This document shows positions 24,906 through 32,832 of a DNA stretch of 64,000 nt, piece by piece. Numbering within the stretch: the stretch's first letter is position 1; every line of letters begins with the position of its first letter. Position numbers and translations under genes: made by a program. This DNA is from Planococcus sp. MER TA 32b (GTDB lineage: Bacteria; Bacillota; Bacilli; Bacillales_A; Planococcaceae). The notes beneath the pieces were generated by a model. That model saw nothing but the letters and a program-made list of their open reading frames with translations. It did not search any database and was not told where the DNA came from. Location: contig JAMCAN010000001.1 in the NCBI GenBank assembly GCA_023715185.1, positions 558,001 through 622,000 of the forward strand. The letters run 5' to 3'.

Positions 24906-27035
24906 ATGACTGATTTTTTTGAACGGAAAAAGCAGCAGCTTGGCGTAGAATTGAATAAGATTCAGCGGAAAGCGGTGGAGCGGACAGAGGGGCCGCTCCT
25001 TCTGCTTGCCTGTCCGGGGTCAGGAAAGACGACTACGATGATCATGCGCACAGGTTATCTGATTGAAGAGAAAAACATCGCTCCTCACCGGATCAAGGCG
25101 ATAACGTTCAGCAAAGCATCCGCGGTTGATATGCGGGAGCGCTTCAAGCGCTTTTTTCCGGAACTCGCACCAGTGGATTTTTCAACCATCCACAGTCTGG
25201 CGTTCCGGATAACCCGGGAATATCTGGCGGATTCCAGCTATATGATGATTGAAGGCAATGAAACAAACGGTCTCCATAAGAAGCGCCTGCTGAAGGAAAT
25301 GTATCAAACGGAAAACGATGAACCGGCGACGGAAGATCAATTGGATGAGCTCATGTCTTTCATCAGTTTTGTCAAGAACAAGATGCTTCCAAGGGAACGA
25401 TGGTCTGCTTTGAAGGAGCCTTTTACCGGAGCAGCGGAAATCCTGAAAACCTATGAAGCGTTCAAGGAAAACCATGATACCCGCCTTGTTGATTTTGATG
25501 ACATGCTGACTTTGGCCAACGAAGCGCTGGAAAAAGACGCGGCGATTTTGTCCAAATACCAGAAAAAATGGGATTATGTCATGACTGACGAAAGCCAGGA
25601 TACTTCGCTGGTGCAGCATTCGATTGTGGAAAAGCTGGTCGCGCGGCACCAGAACCTTTGTGTCGTCGCGGATGACGACCAGTCGATTTATACATGGCGC
25701 GCGGCGGAACCGACGTATCTGCTGAAATTCAAGGACGTTTATCCCAATGCTTACATTATGAAAATGGAACGGAATTACAGGTCTTCCGGAACTATCGTCA
25801 ATGCGTCGAACCTCTTCATCAAAGCCAATAAAAAACGGCATAACAAAAACATGTTCACCAAACAGGAGGAAGGACCTCCAATTCTGGTGAAACGGCTTTC
25901 TTCTGAAGAAGACCAGCTGAAATATCTGATGAAGCAACTTACGCAGCTCGATGATTTCGGCGATGTGGCGGTTCTTTATCGCAATAATTCATCTTCCACT
26001 CTCCTGATGAGTGAACTTGACCGCCTGGGCATCCCTTTTTATATGAAAGATGCGGACAACCGCTTTTTCTCCCATTGGATTGTGGAAGATATGCTCAATT
26101 TCATGCGGTTCAGCCTGAAGCCGGAACGTGTCGACATCTATTCGAAGATTGCTTCCAAGACGAACGCATACTGGTCCGGAAGCCAATTGCGGTTTCTGAG
26201 CCGCATGAAACCGGGAAGCACGCATGCGCTGGATGAAATTCCGAGAAGCGTCACGATGAAGGATTATCAGCTGAAAATAGTCGCCGAACAGAAGAAATGG
26301 TTTGAAGCCATGCGTACGATGAAACCTTTGAAAGTCATCCGTACGATACGGGCGGATCTCGGCTATGACCAGATGCTTTCGAGCCGGGCTGAAAAATTCG
26401 GTATGCGGCTGAATTACCTTTCCCAGATCCTTGTCACGCTCGAACAGATTGCCGAGCCGCTTTCGTCCATGGTGGAATTTGCGAAGCGATTGAAGGAATT
26501 GGAGGCGGTGACCCAGCAGGCGAAAGTTGAAAAAACCGATGATATGCTGACCCTGTCCACTTTCCACAGTGCCAAAGGCCTCGAATTTGAACGGGTCTAT
26601 ATGATTGATCTTGTGGAAGGGGTTATTCCGACAGAAGAAGACGCGGAAAAACCGGATACACTTGAAGAAGCCCGCCGTCTATTCTACGTCGGCATGACAC
26701 GCGCTAAAAAGCAGCTGGAGTTGATCAGCTATGGCAGCGGATCCCGTTTTATTGACGAAGTGAATGATATTATTCTGCCCGAAAAAACGGTGCGGGCGCC
26801 GAAACGGGCAATCGCGGCCACACCGGTGAAAGTGAAAGTTCCCGATAATCCAAATGCTGTCGGCGACCAGGAATCTCTGGTCGAGGGGGCAACAGTGCGC
26901 CATCGTGTCTTTGGCGTCGGCGAAATAGTGGAGCGGGACCACGAACGGATTTCAATCCAATTTGCAAAAGAAAGAAAGGACCTGATGATCGATATTTGTC
27001 TCAGCTATAAGTTGCTGGAGTTGATAAACGGATAA
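24906..27035 (+). CDS. UvrD/PcrA-like superfamily 1 DNA helicase (YjcD-like)
   Basis: A 709-residue 3'-5' helicase of superfamily 1A. The motifs appear in order: Q motif LNKIQRKAV, Walker A CPGSGKTTT (36-44), DESQDT (Walker B), DDDQSIYTWR (motif III), NYRSSGTIV (IV), STFHSAKGLEFERV (V) and YVGMTRAKKQL (VI). The C-terminus has a small Tudor-like domain (VRHRVFGVGEIVERD) as in PcrA and B. subtilis YjcD. It is shorter than YjcD by my recollection (about 50 residues). ATG follows CGGAGG; a TAGAAT -10 box is upstream. Role in repair or recombination is inferred. Confidence 0.88.
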   Translation: MTDFFERKKQQLGVELNKIQRKAVERTEGPLLLLACPGSGKTTTMIMRTGYLIEEKNIAPHRIKAITFSKASAVDMRERFKRFFPELAPVDFSTIHSLAFRITREYLADSSYMMIEGNETNGLHKKRLLKEMYQTENDEPATEDQLDELMSFISFVKNKMLPRERWSALKEPFTGAAEILKTYEAFKENHDTRLVDFDDMLTLANEALEKDAAILSKYQKKWDYVMTDESQDTSLVQHSIVEKLVARHQNLCVVADDDQSIYTWRAAEPTYLLKFKDVYPNAYIMKMERNYRSSGTIVNASNLFIKANKKRHNKNMFTKQEEGPPILVKRLSSEEDQLKYLMKQLTQLDDFGDVAVLYRNNSSSTLLMSELDRLGIPFYMKDADNRFFSHWIVEDMLNFMRFSLKPERVDIYSKIASKTNAYWSGSQLRFLSRMKPGSTHALDEIPRSVTMKDYQLKIVAEQKKWFEAMRTMKPLKVIRTIRADLGYDQMLSSRAEKFGMRLNYLSQILVTLEQIAEPLSSMVEFAKRLKELEAVTQQAKVEKTDDMLTLSTFHSAKGLEFERVYMIDLVEGVIPTEEDAEKPDTLEEARRLFYVGMTRAKKQLELISYGSGSRFIDEVNDIILPEKTVRAPKRAIAATPVKVKVPDNPNAVGDQESLVEGATVRHRVFGVGEIVERDHERISIQFAKERKDLMIDICLSYKLLELING

Positions 27036-27082
27036 GAATGACGCATCGGGGCGTTCAAAATACAGGGCGCGGGGAAATGAAG

Positions 27083-28351
27083 ATGAAAATCAAAGATTGG
27101 AACAGAAGTTTAAAAGTGCGCCTTGTAGGCGAGTTTTTCATGAACACAAGTTATTGGATGGTTTTTCCGTTCCTTGCAATCTATTTTGCGGAGGAATTCG
27201 GAAAAGGCATGGCGGGCTTGCTGCTCGTCATTTCACAGGTTTTTTCAGTAGCAGCCAATCTGGTCGGGGGTTATCTTGCGGACCGTTATGGCAGAAGGCG
27301 CATGCTGATCATCGCATCAATTGGGCAGGGCTTTGCGTTCCTGCTCTTTGCTCTCGCCAACTCGCCATGGCTGGAATCACCGGAAATCGGTTTTATCGCC
27401 TTCACGCTTGCCGGAATGGGCGGGTCCTTGTACTGGCCAGCCAGTCAGGCCATGATAGCTGACGTTATTCCGGAAAAATACCGGAGCGATGTGTTTGCGA
27501 TTTTTTATACCACATTGAATATTGCTGTTGTCGTAGGGCCGCTGATTGGCGCCGTACTGTTCTTTTCCTATCGTTTTGAATTATTGCTTGTCGTTGCGGT
27601 TATTTCATTGCTTCTCGGCTTGGTTCTTCGGTTGTTTACAGACGAGACCTTATCACAAAAAATGGTGGATAAATGGGCGACAGAAGAAGCGACCGGCTGG
27701 GTCGGTGCGGTATCCAAACAATTCAAGGAATACGGCATTATTTTCAAAGACCGGGTATTCCTGCTGTTTGTCATTGCCGGTGTGCTGGGGGCACAGACCT
27801 TCATGCAGCTGGATCTCCTGATTCCTGTCTACCTGAAGGAAACGATCGACAGCCAGACCATCGCTTCATTTTTCAGCATGGAATGGAAAGTTACGGGAGA
27901 AACCTCTTTCGGTATCCTGCTGGCTGAAAACGGATTGCTGGTTGCTTTGCTTACAGTCTTTATCACGCGGTGGATGACACGATATCCGGAAAAATGGGTG
28001 TTTTTCACCTCCGCAATATTATATGGTTTGGCGATGCTGTTATTCCCGGTCACTTCAATTTTCTGGGTGTTTGTCATTGCCATGGGGGTTTTCACCCTCG
28101 CGGAATTGATGGTTGTCGGCATCCAGCAAAGCTTTATCTCGAAACTGGCGCCGGAAGATATGCGCGGACAGTATTTTGCCGCTGCCAGTATGCGCTATAC
28201 AATCGGCCGGATGATCGCGCCGATCGCGATTCCCATGACAGCCTGGTTCGGGTTTGATTGGACATTCGGAATACTGGGCATCGTCGCTATGCTCAGCGGC
28301 GCAGTTTACCTGTTGATGTTCAGGGCGTTTGAAAAACGTTCTGCTGCATAA
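27083..28351 (+). CDS. Major facilitator superfamily transporter
   Basis: A 422-residue protein with about 12 membrane segments. The MFS motif A is GGYLADRYGRRRML in the loop between segments 2 and 3. Segments resemble the MDR/DHA1-type exporters, but no substrate can be assigned. I choose ATG 27083 because CGGGGA lies 7 bases upstream; ATG 27038 and 27077 are in frame but poorly placed. It starts about 48 bases after the helicase stop, so it is likely co-transcribed with it. Confidence 0.85.
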   Translation: MKIKDWNRSLKVRLVGEFFMNTSYWMVFPFLAIYFAEEFGKGMAGLLLVISQVFSVAANLVGGYLADRYGRRRMLIIASIGQGFAFLLFALANSPWLESPEIGFIAFTLAGMGGSLYWPASQAMIADVIPEKYRSDVFAIFYTTLNIAVVVGPLIGAVLFFSYRFELLLVVAVISLLLGLVLRLFTDETLSQKMVDKWATEEATGWVGAVSKQFKEYGIIFKDRVFLLFVIAGVLGAQTFMQLDLLIPVYLKETIDSQTIASFFSMEWKVTGETSFGILLAENGLLVALLTVFITRWMTRYPEKWVFFTSAILYGLAMLLFPVTSIFWVFVIAMGVFTLAELMVVGIQQSFISKLAPEDMRGQYFAAASMRYTIGRMIAPIAIPMTAWFGFDWTFGILGIVAMLSGAVYLLMFRAFEKRSAA

Positions 28352-28377
28352 TGGGATCAATAAGAAGATTTCAATAT

Positions 28378-28413
28378 AAAAAGGGCATCGGAAAAGTTTC
28401 CGATGCCCTTTTT
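28378..28413. terminator. Bidirectional terminator
   Basis: AAAAAGGGCATCGGAAA-AG-TTTCCGATGCCCTTTTT between the convergent MFS and DUF3243 genes. Confidence 0.9.
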
Positions 28414-28426
28414 CATGGAAAGGTGA

Positions 28427-28738
28427 TTAACCTTCTTTTTGCACCATACGCAATAGCATATGAGCCAGCATGTGCTGCTCTTCTTTTTCGCCGACTTTCC
28501 ACAGCTCTTGAAGAAGATGCTCTTCACGGTTTTTCGGCTCTTCATTTTTAGCAAGATAACCTGCCACTTTTTCAGTGATTTGTGCAAGACGCTCTTCACT
28601 CAAGCCCATTTTTTCACCGATCTCAACTTTATCGTTTAGATATTGTTTAAACTGATTGAAATTCGCCAGAATATCTTCTTTTTTTTCATCATCAAAATTC
28701 TTCAGTTTTTCATCAACTTTTTTATTTACGTTTTCCAT
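28427..28738 (-). CDS. DUF3243 family protein (YmfJ-like)
   Basis: A 103-residue helical, charged soluble protein with the family pattern YLNDKVEIGEKMGLSEERL, then AGYLAKNEEPKNREE, ELWKVGEKEEQHMLAHMLLRMVQ. The function is unknown. ATG 28738 is preceded by AAGGAG at about 11 bases. On the minus strand GTTTAT-N14-GGTAAA (28779-28804) resembles a weak SigB promoter. Confidence 0.82.
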   Translation of the reverse strand: MENVNKKVDEKLKNFDDEKKEDILANFNQFKQYLNDKVEIGEKMGLSEERLAQITEKVAGYLAKNEEPKNREEHLLQELWKVGEKEEQHMLAHMLLRMVQKEG

Positions 28739-28836
28739 TCTATAACACGCTCCTTTTAATTTTTGTTGCTAGTCTCTGTTTACCACGTGGATAAAAAGAT
28801 AAACTTTTGGATAATTTTAAATTTAGAAAAAGGTCT

Positions 28837-28861
28837 GTTTAAAACAAAAGTGTTCGGGTAT
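28837..28861 (+). promoter_or_regulatory. SigB promoter, exact consensus
   Basis: GTTTAA (28837-28842), 13-bp spacer, GGGTAT (28856-28861): an exact match to the SigB consensus, 40 bases upstream of the aeRF1-like gene start. Confidence 0.85.
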
Positions 28862-28900
28862 TCAGGTAAGAAGTAAGGAAATAGGGAGGATGATGAATGC

Positions 28901-29734
28901 ATGACATTATACGATGAAATCCAGGAGTTAAAGAATTTCAAATGTGAAGACCGCTGTGTTTTGAGTGTTTACCTGAATACGAACCCTGCAGATTTAAACG
29001 CGCAAAATGGGGCATGGCGAATTCATCTGAAAAATGGACTTAAGCGAATTGAAGAGTACCTGGAAGCTTCTAACGATGAAAATGAAATCAAAAACTATAA
29101 GTCGTTGAAGAAAAAAGTGGAAAGAGAAATAAATGACAACCAGGACGACCTCCAAAAGGGTGTCGTTATTTTTGCATCTCCGCATAAAGATCTTTGGTCT
29201 GTCCATTACGTGCAGGTCCCGGTCAAAACCAATTTACATTGGGAGACTGAACCGGCGCTTGATCAACTGAGATATATGTATAAAGCCTATCCTTATGCCG
29301 GCGTTATCCTTCCGAGCTTTAAAGGGATTCGGGTTCTGGATACATCGATGGGGATTATAAATGAAGAAATTTATTATGAGTTCGATTCCGGGCTCGAAGT
29401 ATGGACTGAACAAAAAGGTGTCCATTCATCAGGCAGAGCACCAGGAAGCAATGCCATCGCAGGTGGTGCTCATCTGGGCGGCAACGCCGGCAGCCATGCG
29501 GATGACTTGGATCACAGATTAAAAGAAAACCTTGAGCGCTTCTATAAAGACATGGGCAGTAAAATTGAAAAGCTGAAAAAAGAACGCCATTGGGATGAAA
29601 TTCATATTGTCGGCGAAACAGAACACGCGAAATCATTCTCGAAAGTGCTGCAGAAAAAACCGGAAAGCTGTGTTTATAAAAACTTGATCAACAGCTCACC
29701 GGCCAATATCCTGCATGAAGTATTTGAAAAATAA
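28901..29734 (+). CDS. aeRF1/VLRF1-family release-factor-like protein
   Basis: A 277-residue protein that resembles the VLRF1/baeRF branch of eRF1-like proteins: N-terminal CVLSVYLNTNP, central YPYAGVILPSFKGIRVLDTSMG, and a Gly-rich loop GGNAGSHADDLDHRLKENLERFY where eRF1-like proteins carry their GGQ-type loop. Related Vms1/VLRF1 proteins hydrolyse peptidyl-tRNA on stalled ribosomes. No canonical GGQ is present, so catalytic function is not proven. ATG 28901 is 11 bases after GGGAGG. The exact SigB promoter upstream makes it a likely general stress gene. Confidence 0.72.
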   Translation: MTLYDEIQELKNFKCEDRCVLSVYLNTNPADLNAQNGAWRIHLKNGLKRIEEYLEASNDENEIKNYKSLKKKVEREINDNQDDLQKGVVIFASPHKDLWSVHYVQVPVKTNLHWETEPALDQLRYMYKAYPYAGVILPSFKGIRVLDTSMGIINEEIYYEFDSGLEVWTEQKGVHSSGRAPGSNAIAGGAHLGGNAGSHADDLDHRLKENLERFYKDMGSKIEKLKKERHWDEIHIVGETEHAKSFSKVLQKKPESCVYKNLINSSPANILHEVFEK

Positions 29735-29736
29735 AC

Positions 29737-29766
29737 GAAAAGCCTCAGCAGATGCTGAGGCTTTTG
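29737..29766 (+). terminator. Terminator of the aeRF1-like gene
   Basis: AAAAGCCTCAGCA-GA-TGCTGAGGCTTTT immediately after the stop. Confidence 0.87.
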
Positions 29767-29783
29767 TTATGGAATTAAGGAGA

Positions 29784-29867
29784 ATCGCTGATAAACCTTC
29801 GGAAATCGCTGATAAACAGAAAAAAACCGCTGATAAACCTCCGAAAATCGCCGATAAATCCTCAAAA
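29784..29867. repeat. Four tandem 21-bp units
   Basis: Units begin at 29784, 29805, 29826 and 29847, each with the core (A)(T/C)CGC(T/C)GATAAA followed by a variable 9-10 bases. The 21-bp period keeps every frame open; on the plus strand one frame reads IADKPSE-type heptads. No ribosome site supports translation of an independent protein, so I list it as a repeat between the aeRF1-like gene terminator and the FhuF-like gene. Confidence 0.75.
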
Positions 29868-29882
29868 CAAAGAATTCACGTG

Positions 29883-30563
29883 CTAATTTGGTTGGGGACA
29901 GAACGTACACGTATCAAAATGCGGCAGTTCCTTGTAAAGGCAACATGTTTTTCGCAAAGGGCGGGACACGGCTTGCCCAAGCGAAGCGTCTCCGAGCAGC
30001 CGGGCTAACTGTGTTTTCCGCATAGGCGCCCAGTTCGCGGCATCCATAAGCCAGTCCAAATCCGCTGCCGCCCGTCTGGTATCACGCTGTTCCAGATTGG
30101 CATAAAACCAGATGATTGAGCCTAATACGTTGTCCCATAAAATAAGCGGGGATATTTTTACATGGCTGCGGAACTCTTCAATCAGCCGTGCTGTTTGCTC
30201 ATGCACTATGTAATGAAAAGCGGAAAATCTTTCATTCGCGCCGACTCTTTTGAAATGCGCAGAAGAGACATGGGCCTCGAGTAGATTGAAGCCGTAATTA
30301 TGGACCCGGTTAAAAGCCAGATCCTCACCCGCGCATTCGAAATAACCGTTATGGTAAGTGAGCAAGTGAAATTGTGCGGAGGCGAACAGGGCGTATTGCC
30401 TGAAGAAATAGGAAACAGCGACACCACTGTTATCCGAACCGCTCCAGCGCTTCAACTCTTCAATGCGTGTTTCGGTATCACGCGATAGGGGCTTCGCTGG
30501 CGACCGGTCAACCGCAACCGACTGGGATGCCAGCGTTATTTTTAATTGGTCGGGAAATTCCAT
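29883..30563 (-). CDS. FhuF-like ferric siderophore reductase (paralogue 1)
   Basis: A 226-residue protein of the FhuF/IucA-C-terminal type. The C-terminus has the 2Fe-2S motif CC-x10-C-x2-C (TCCLYKELPHFDTCTFC), and the middle has LILWDNVLGSIIWFY, matching FhuF-type reductases that release iron from siderophores in the cytoplasm. ATG 30563 follows AAGGAG. It is about 1.2 kb from a second FhuF-like gene with the same C-terminal motif. No Fur box was seen directly upstream. Confidence 0.8.
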   Translation of the reverse strand: MEFPDQLKITLASQSVAVDRSPAKPLSRDTETRIEELKRWSGSDNSGVAVSYFFRQYALFASAQFHLLTYHNGYFECAGEDLAFNRVHNYGFNLLEAHVSSAHFKRVGANERFSAFHYIVHEQTARLIEEFRSHVKISPLILWDNVLGSIIWFYANLEQRDTRRAAADLDWLMDAANWAPMRKTQLARLLGDASLGQAVSRPLRKTCCLYKELPHFDTCTFCPQPN

Positions 30564-30707
30564 GCAGCCGCACTCCTTTTTCTTTTATGCTACTGAAAAC
30601 TGCGAGTAAATGCAAAGTGATAAGGGGAAGTTATAAAGCTCGATAGTAAACAGCGCATTTCTTTTCAGCCGCTTTTTAGGTAATCTAATGAAGAAAGGGG
30701 TGGGGGA

Positions 30708-31070
30708 ATGAAATTTTCTATTGGGAAAATCGATCACATTCAAGTAGCGGCGCCAAAAGGGGGCGAAGCGGAAGCAATCGCTTTTTACAGCGGGCTGTTG
30801 GGCATGGAGGAAATCGAAAAACCCGAACCGCTGAAAGCAAGGGGCGGAGTCTGGTTTGGATTCGATGATTTTCAATTGCATGTCGGAATTGAAGAACCGT
30901 TTAATCCGGCGAAAAAAGCGCATCCCGCTTTCAAGGTTTCCGGCTACGACAGTTTGCGGAGCCATTTGGAAGAAAAGAACATCACTGTCACTGTCGATGA
31001 CAGCATCCCGGGAGTCGAGCGGTTTTTCGTATCCGATCCATTCGGAAACCGGCTGGAATTTTTGAAATAA
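30708..31070 (+). CDS. VOC-family (glyoxalase/dioxygenase fold) protein
   Basis: A 120-residue single-domain VOC protein: IDHIQVAAPKG at the N-terminus (His metal ligand), YSGLLGMEEIEKPE, and FFVSDPFGNRLEFL at the C-terminus (Glu ligand). The substrate is unknown. AAGGGGTGGGGG precedes the ATG. It is divergent from the first FhuF-like gene and lies between the two FhuF paralogues. Confidence 0.82.
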   Translation: MKFSIGKIDHIQVAAPKGGEAEAIAFYSGLLGMEEIEKPEPLKARGGVWFGFDDFQLHVGIEEPFNPAKKAHPAFKVSGYDSLRSHLEEKNITVTVDDSIPGVERFFVSDPFGNRLEFLK

Positions 31071-31135
31071 GTTCTATGAGCGGAAAAACAAATTCTTTGA
31101 TTATTCGGCAGACGTCCAAGCATAAATCCAATCAA

Positions 31136-31168
31136 AAACGCTCCACGGCAATCGCCGCGGAGCGTTTA
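31136..31168. terminator. Bidirectional terminator
   Basis: AAACGCTCC(A)CGGC / GCCG(C)GGAGCGTTT with one mismatch and flanking A/T tracts, between the VOC gene and the second FhuF-like gene. Confidence 0.75.
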
Positions 31169-31810
31169 TTTTTGCAGGGGACAATATGGGCATTTACCGG
31201 TTTCCGGCAACTCCTTATACAAACAGCAGGTGATGCGCTTATAATCGGCCTTTGCTTCTTCAAAGCTGCGGCCGCCTAAAAACTGGCGGAAAAAGGATCT
31301 TTTCATTTCCGGCTGCCATGTTTCATCCGTCATCAAGGCGGCGATGTCATCTTCCGCTTGTTCGCTGTCGAGCATGCCGTACATCCAGATCATATAACCC
31401 CATAGATTTTCCCACAGGATTATTTTTGAAACATGGCCGGTTTTGCTGAATGATCCAACCACCGGAAAGGCATATGTTTTCAATACGGCTTCGAGGTCGC
31501 CTTCACGGCGTTCGCGGATAAAGCGTTCGTCGACCGCAAAACTGATAATGCCTTCCGTATTTTCCAGATGGATTTCATCCAGTGGGCCGTCCCACATTTT
31601 ATCGTGCGCCAATAAATAGAATTGTGCTGTAATGAAAAAACCGAAGCGCCTCATGAAGACAGATGCAGCTACGGCTTCACTTGGTGCTCCGGTTGCGTGA
31701 ACGATTTCTTTCATAAGCTCCGGCTGGCGGCCTGCCATAGCTTCACTTAGATTCATGAAGCCATGTGCGCCATTTCGGACCTTTACCTGAAAAAGCTCAA
31801 GTTCTTTCAT
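31166..31810 (-). CDS. FhuF-like ferric siderophore reductase (paralogue 2)
   Basis: A 214-residue paralogue of the 29883 product with TCCLYKELPETGKCPYC at the C-terminus (2Fe-2S ligands) and IILWENLWGYMIWMYG in the middle. It begins 3 bases after the stop of the FecE-type ATPase gene, so it belongs to the iron-uptake operon and would reduce the imported ferric chelate. Confidence 0.85.
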   Translation of the reverse strand: MKELELFQVKVRNGAHGFMNLSEAMAGRQPELMKEIVHATGAPSEAVAASVFMRRFGFFITAQFYLLAHDKMWDGPLDEIHLENTEGIISFAVDERFIRERREGDLEAVLKTYAFPVVGSFSKTGHVSKIILWENLWGYMIWMYGMLDSEQAEDDIAALMTDETWQPEMKRSFFRQFLGGRSFEEAKADYKRITCCLYKELPETGKCPYCPLQK

Positions 31811-31813
31811 AAC

Positions 31814-32638
31814 TCAGGACCCCAGCGCTTCACGGATTTCAGGAACGATGCAGCGTCCTCTGCCGAATGGCACACAATGCGGTGTTCCAAAAAGCGGATC
31901 TTTTGAAACCTGGCATTCCATTCCGAAAACAGAACGGACCAAATCACAGCTGATGACATTTTCAGGCGTTCCCTGGCCAAACACTTCGCCGTCTTTGATG
32001 GCGATGATGTTATGGGCGTAGCGCGATGCAAGGTTCAAATCATGCAGCACCATGATGATTGTGCGTCCGTGTATTTCGTTTAATTCGAATAAAAGATCCA
32101 AAATCTCTATTTGATGGGTCATATCCAAATATGTGGTCGGTTCATCAAGAAGTATAACGTCGGTGTCCTGTGCAAGCGTCATCGCAATCCATGCACGCTG
32201 GCGCTGGCCGCCGGAAAGTTCATCCACCGGTTTGTCGCGGAATTCATCGACGCGTGTAGCTTTCATCGCGGCTTCCACTTTCTCCGTGTCTTCTTCCGTC
32301 CAGCGTTTCAGCCATGATTGGTGTGGATAACGTCCTTGCTTGACCAAATCGTGTACAGTCAATCCTTCCGGTGAAACCGGGGATTGGGGAAGGATTCCCA
32401 TCTTCTTCGCGACTTCCCGGGAAGACATCTTATGGACTTCTTTGCCTTCCAGTAAAATCGAACCTTCCTGCGGTTTCAGCAAACGGGCGATCGAGCGCAA
32501 AAGAGTCGATTTGCCGCAGCCGTTGCTTCCCACAAAAACAGATATCTCACCTTTCGGTATAGAAAGGTTCAAGTTTTCAAAAAGAAGTTTTTCATTGTAT
32601 CCGATTGATAGGTCATTGGTTTTGACAGCCATAGTCAT
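31814..32638 (-). CDS. Iron-siderophore ABC transporter ATP-binding protein (FecE/FhuC type)
   Basis: A 274-residue ABC ATPase. Walker A is GSNGCGKSTLL (about 38-48), the signature LSGGQRQRAWIA, Walker B VILLDEPTTYLD and the H-loop VLHDLN. Length and motifs match FecE/FhuC proteins that energise siderophore import. ATG 32638 follows GGAGG by 9 bases. It is divergent from the binding lipoprotein gene with two Fur-box-like sites in between. Confidence 0.9.
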   Translation of the reverse strand: MTMAVKTNDLSIGYNEKLLFENLNLSIPKGEISVFVGSNGCGKSTLLRSIARLLKPQEGSILLEGKEVHKMSSREVAKKMGILPQSPVSPEGLTVHDLVKQGRYPHQSWLKRWTEEDTEKVEAAMKATRVDEFRDKPVDELSGGQRQRAWIAMTLAQDTDVILLDEPTTYLDMTHQIEILDLLFELNEIHGRTIIMVLHDLNLASRYAHNIIAIKDGEVFGQGTPENVISCDLVRSVFGMECQVSKDPLFGTPHCVPFGRGRCIVPEIREALGS

Positions 32639-32722
32639 CGTTCAATTCCTCCACATCTTTAGCCATAAATCTAACTGATAGAATTTCTCAATAAATATAC
32701 TATATCATAAATTAATGATAAG

Positions 32723-32737
32723 TGAGAACGATTTTCA
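32723..32737. promoter_or_regulatory. Fur-box-like site A
   Basis: TGAGAAC-G-ATTTTCA matches the 7-1-7 Fur pattern TGATAAT-N-ATTATCA at 11 of 14 positions. It lies in the divergent iron-uptake promoter region near the ATPase side. Confidence 0.7.
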
Positions 32738-32796
32738 CTATTAATTTGAGTTTTTCCTTTACAAATGTGACAGGAAGTCCTAAAATAAGGACGTAT

Positions 32797-32811
32797 TGAG
32801 AATCGTTATCA
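32797..32811. promoter_or_regulatory. Fur-box-like site B
   Basis: TGAGAAT-C-GTTATCA matches the 7-1-7 Fur pattern at 12 of 14 positions. It is 22 bases upstream of the lipoprotein gene start. Confidence 0.8.
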
Positions 32812-32832
32812 AATAACCTTGGAGGTTACATC

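Noticed and set aside
25182-25937. 251-residue minus-strand open frame
   Set aside because: Antisense to the helicase motifs; no start signal.
29715-30008. 97-residue plus-strand open frame with IADKPSE heptads
   Set aside because: Its start lies inside the aeRF1-like gene, it crosses that gene's terminator, has no ribosome site, and its 3' part is antisense to the FhuF-like gene. The periodic 21-bp repeat explains the open frame.
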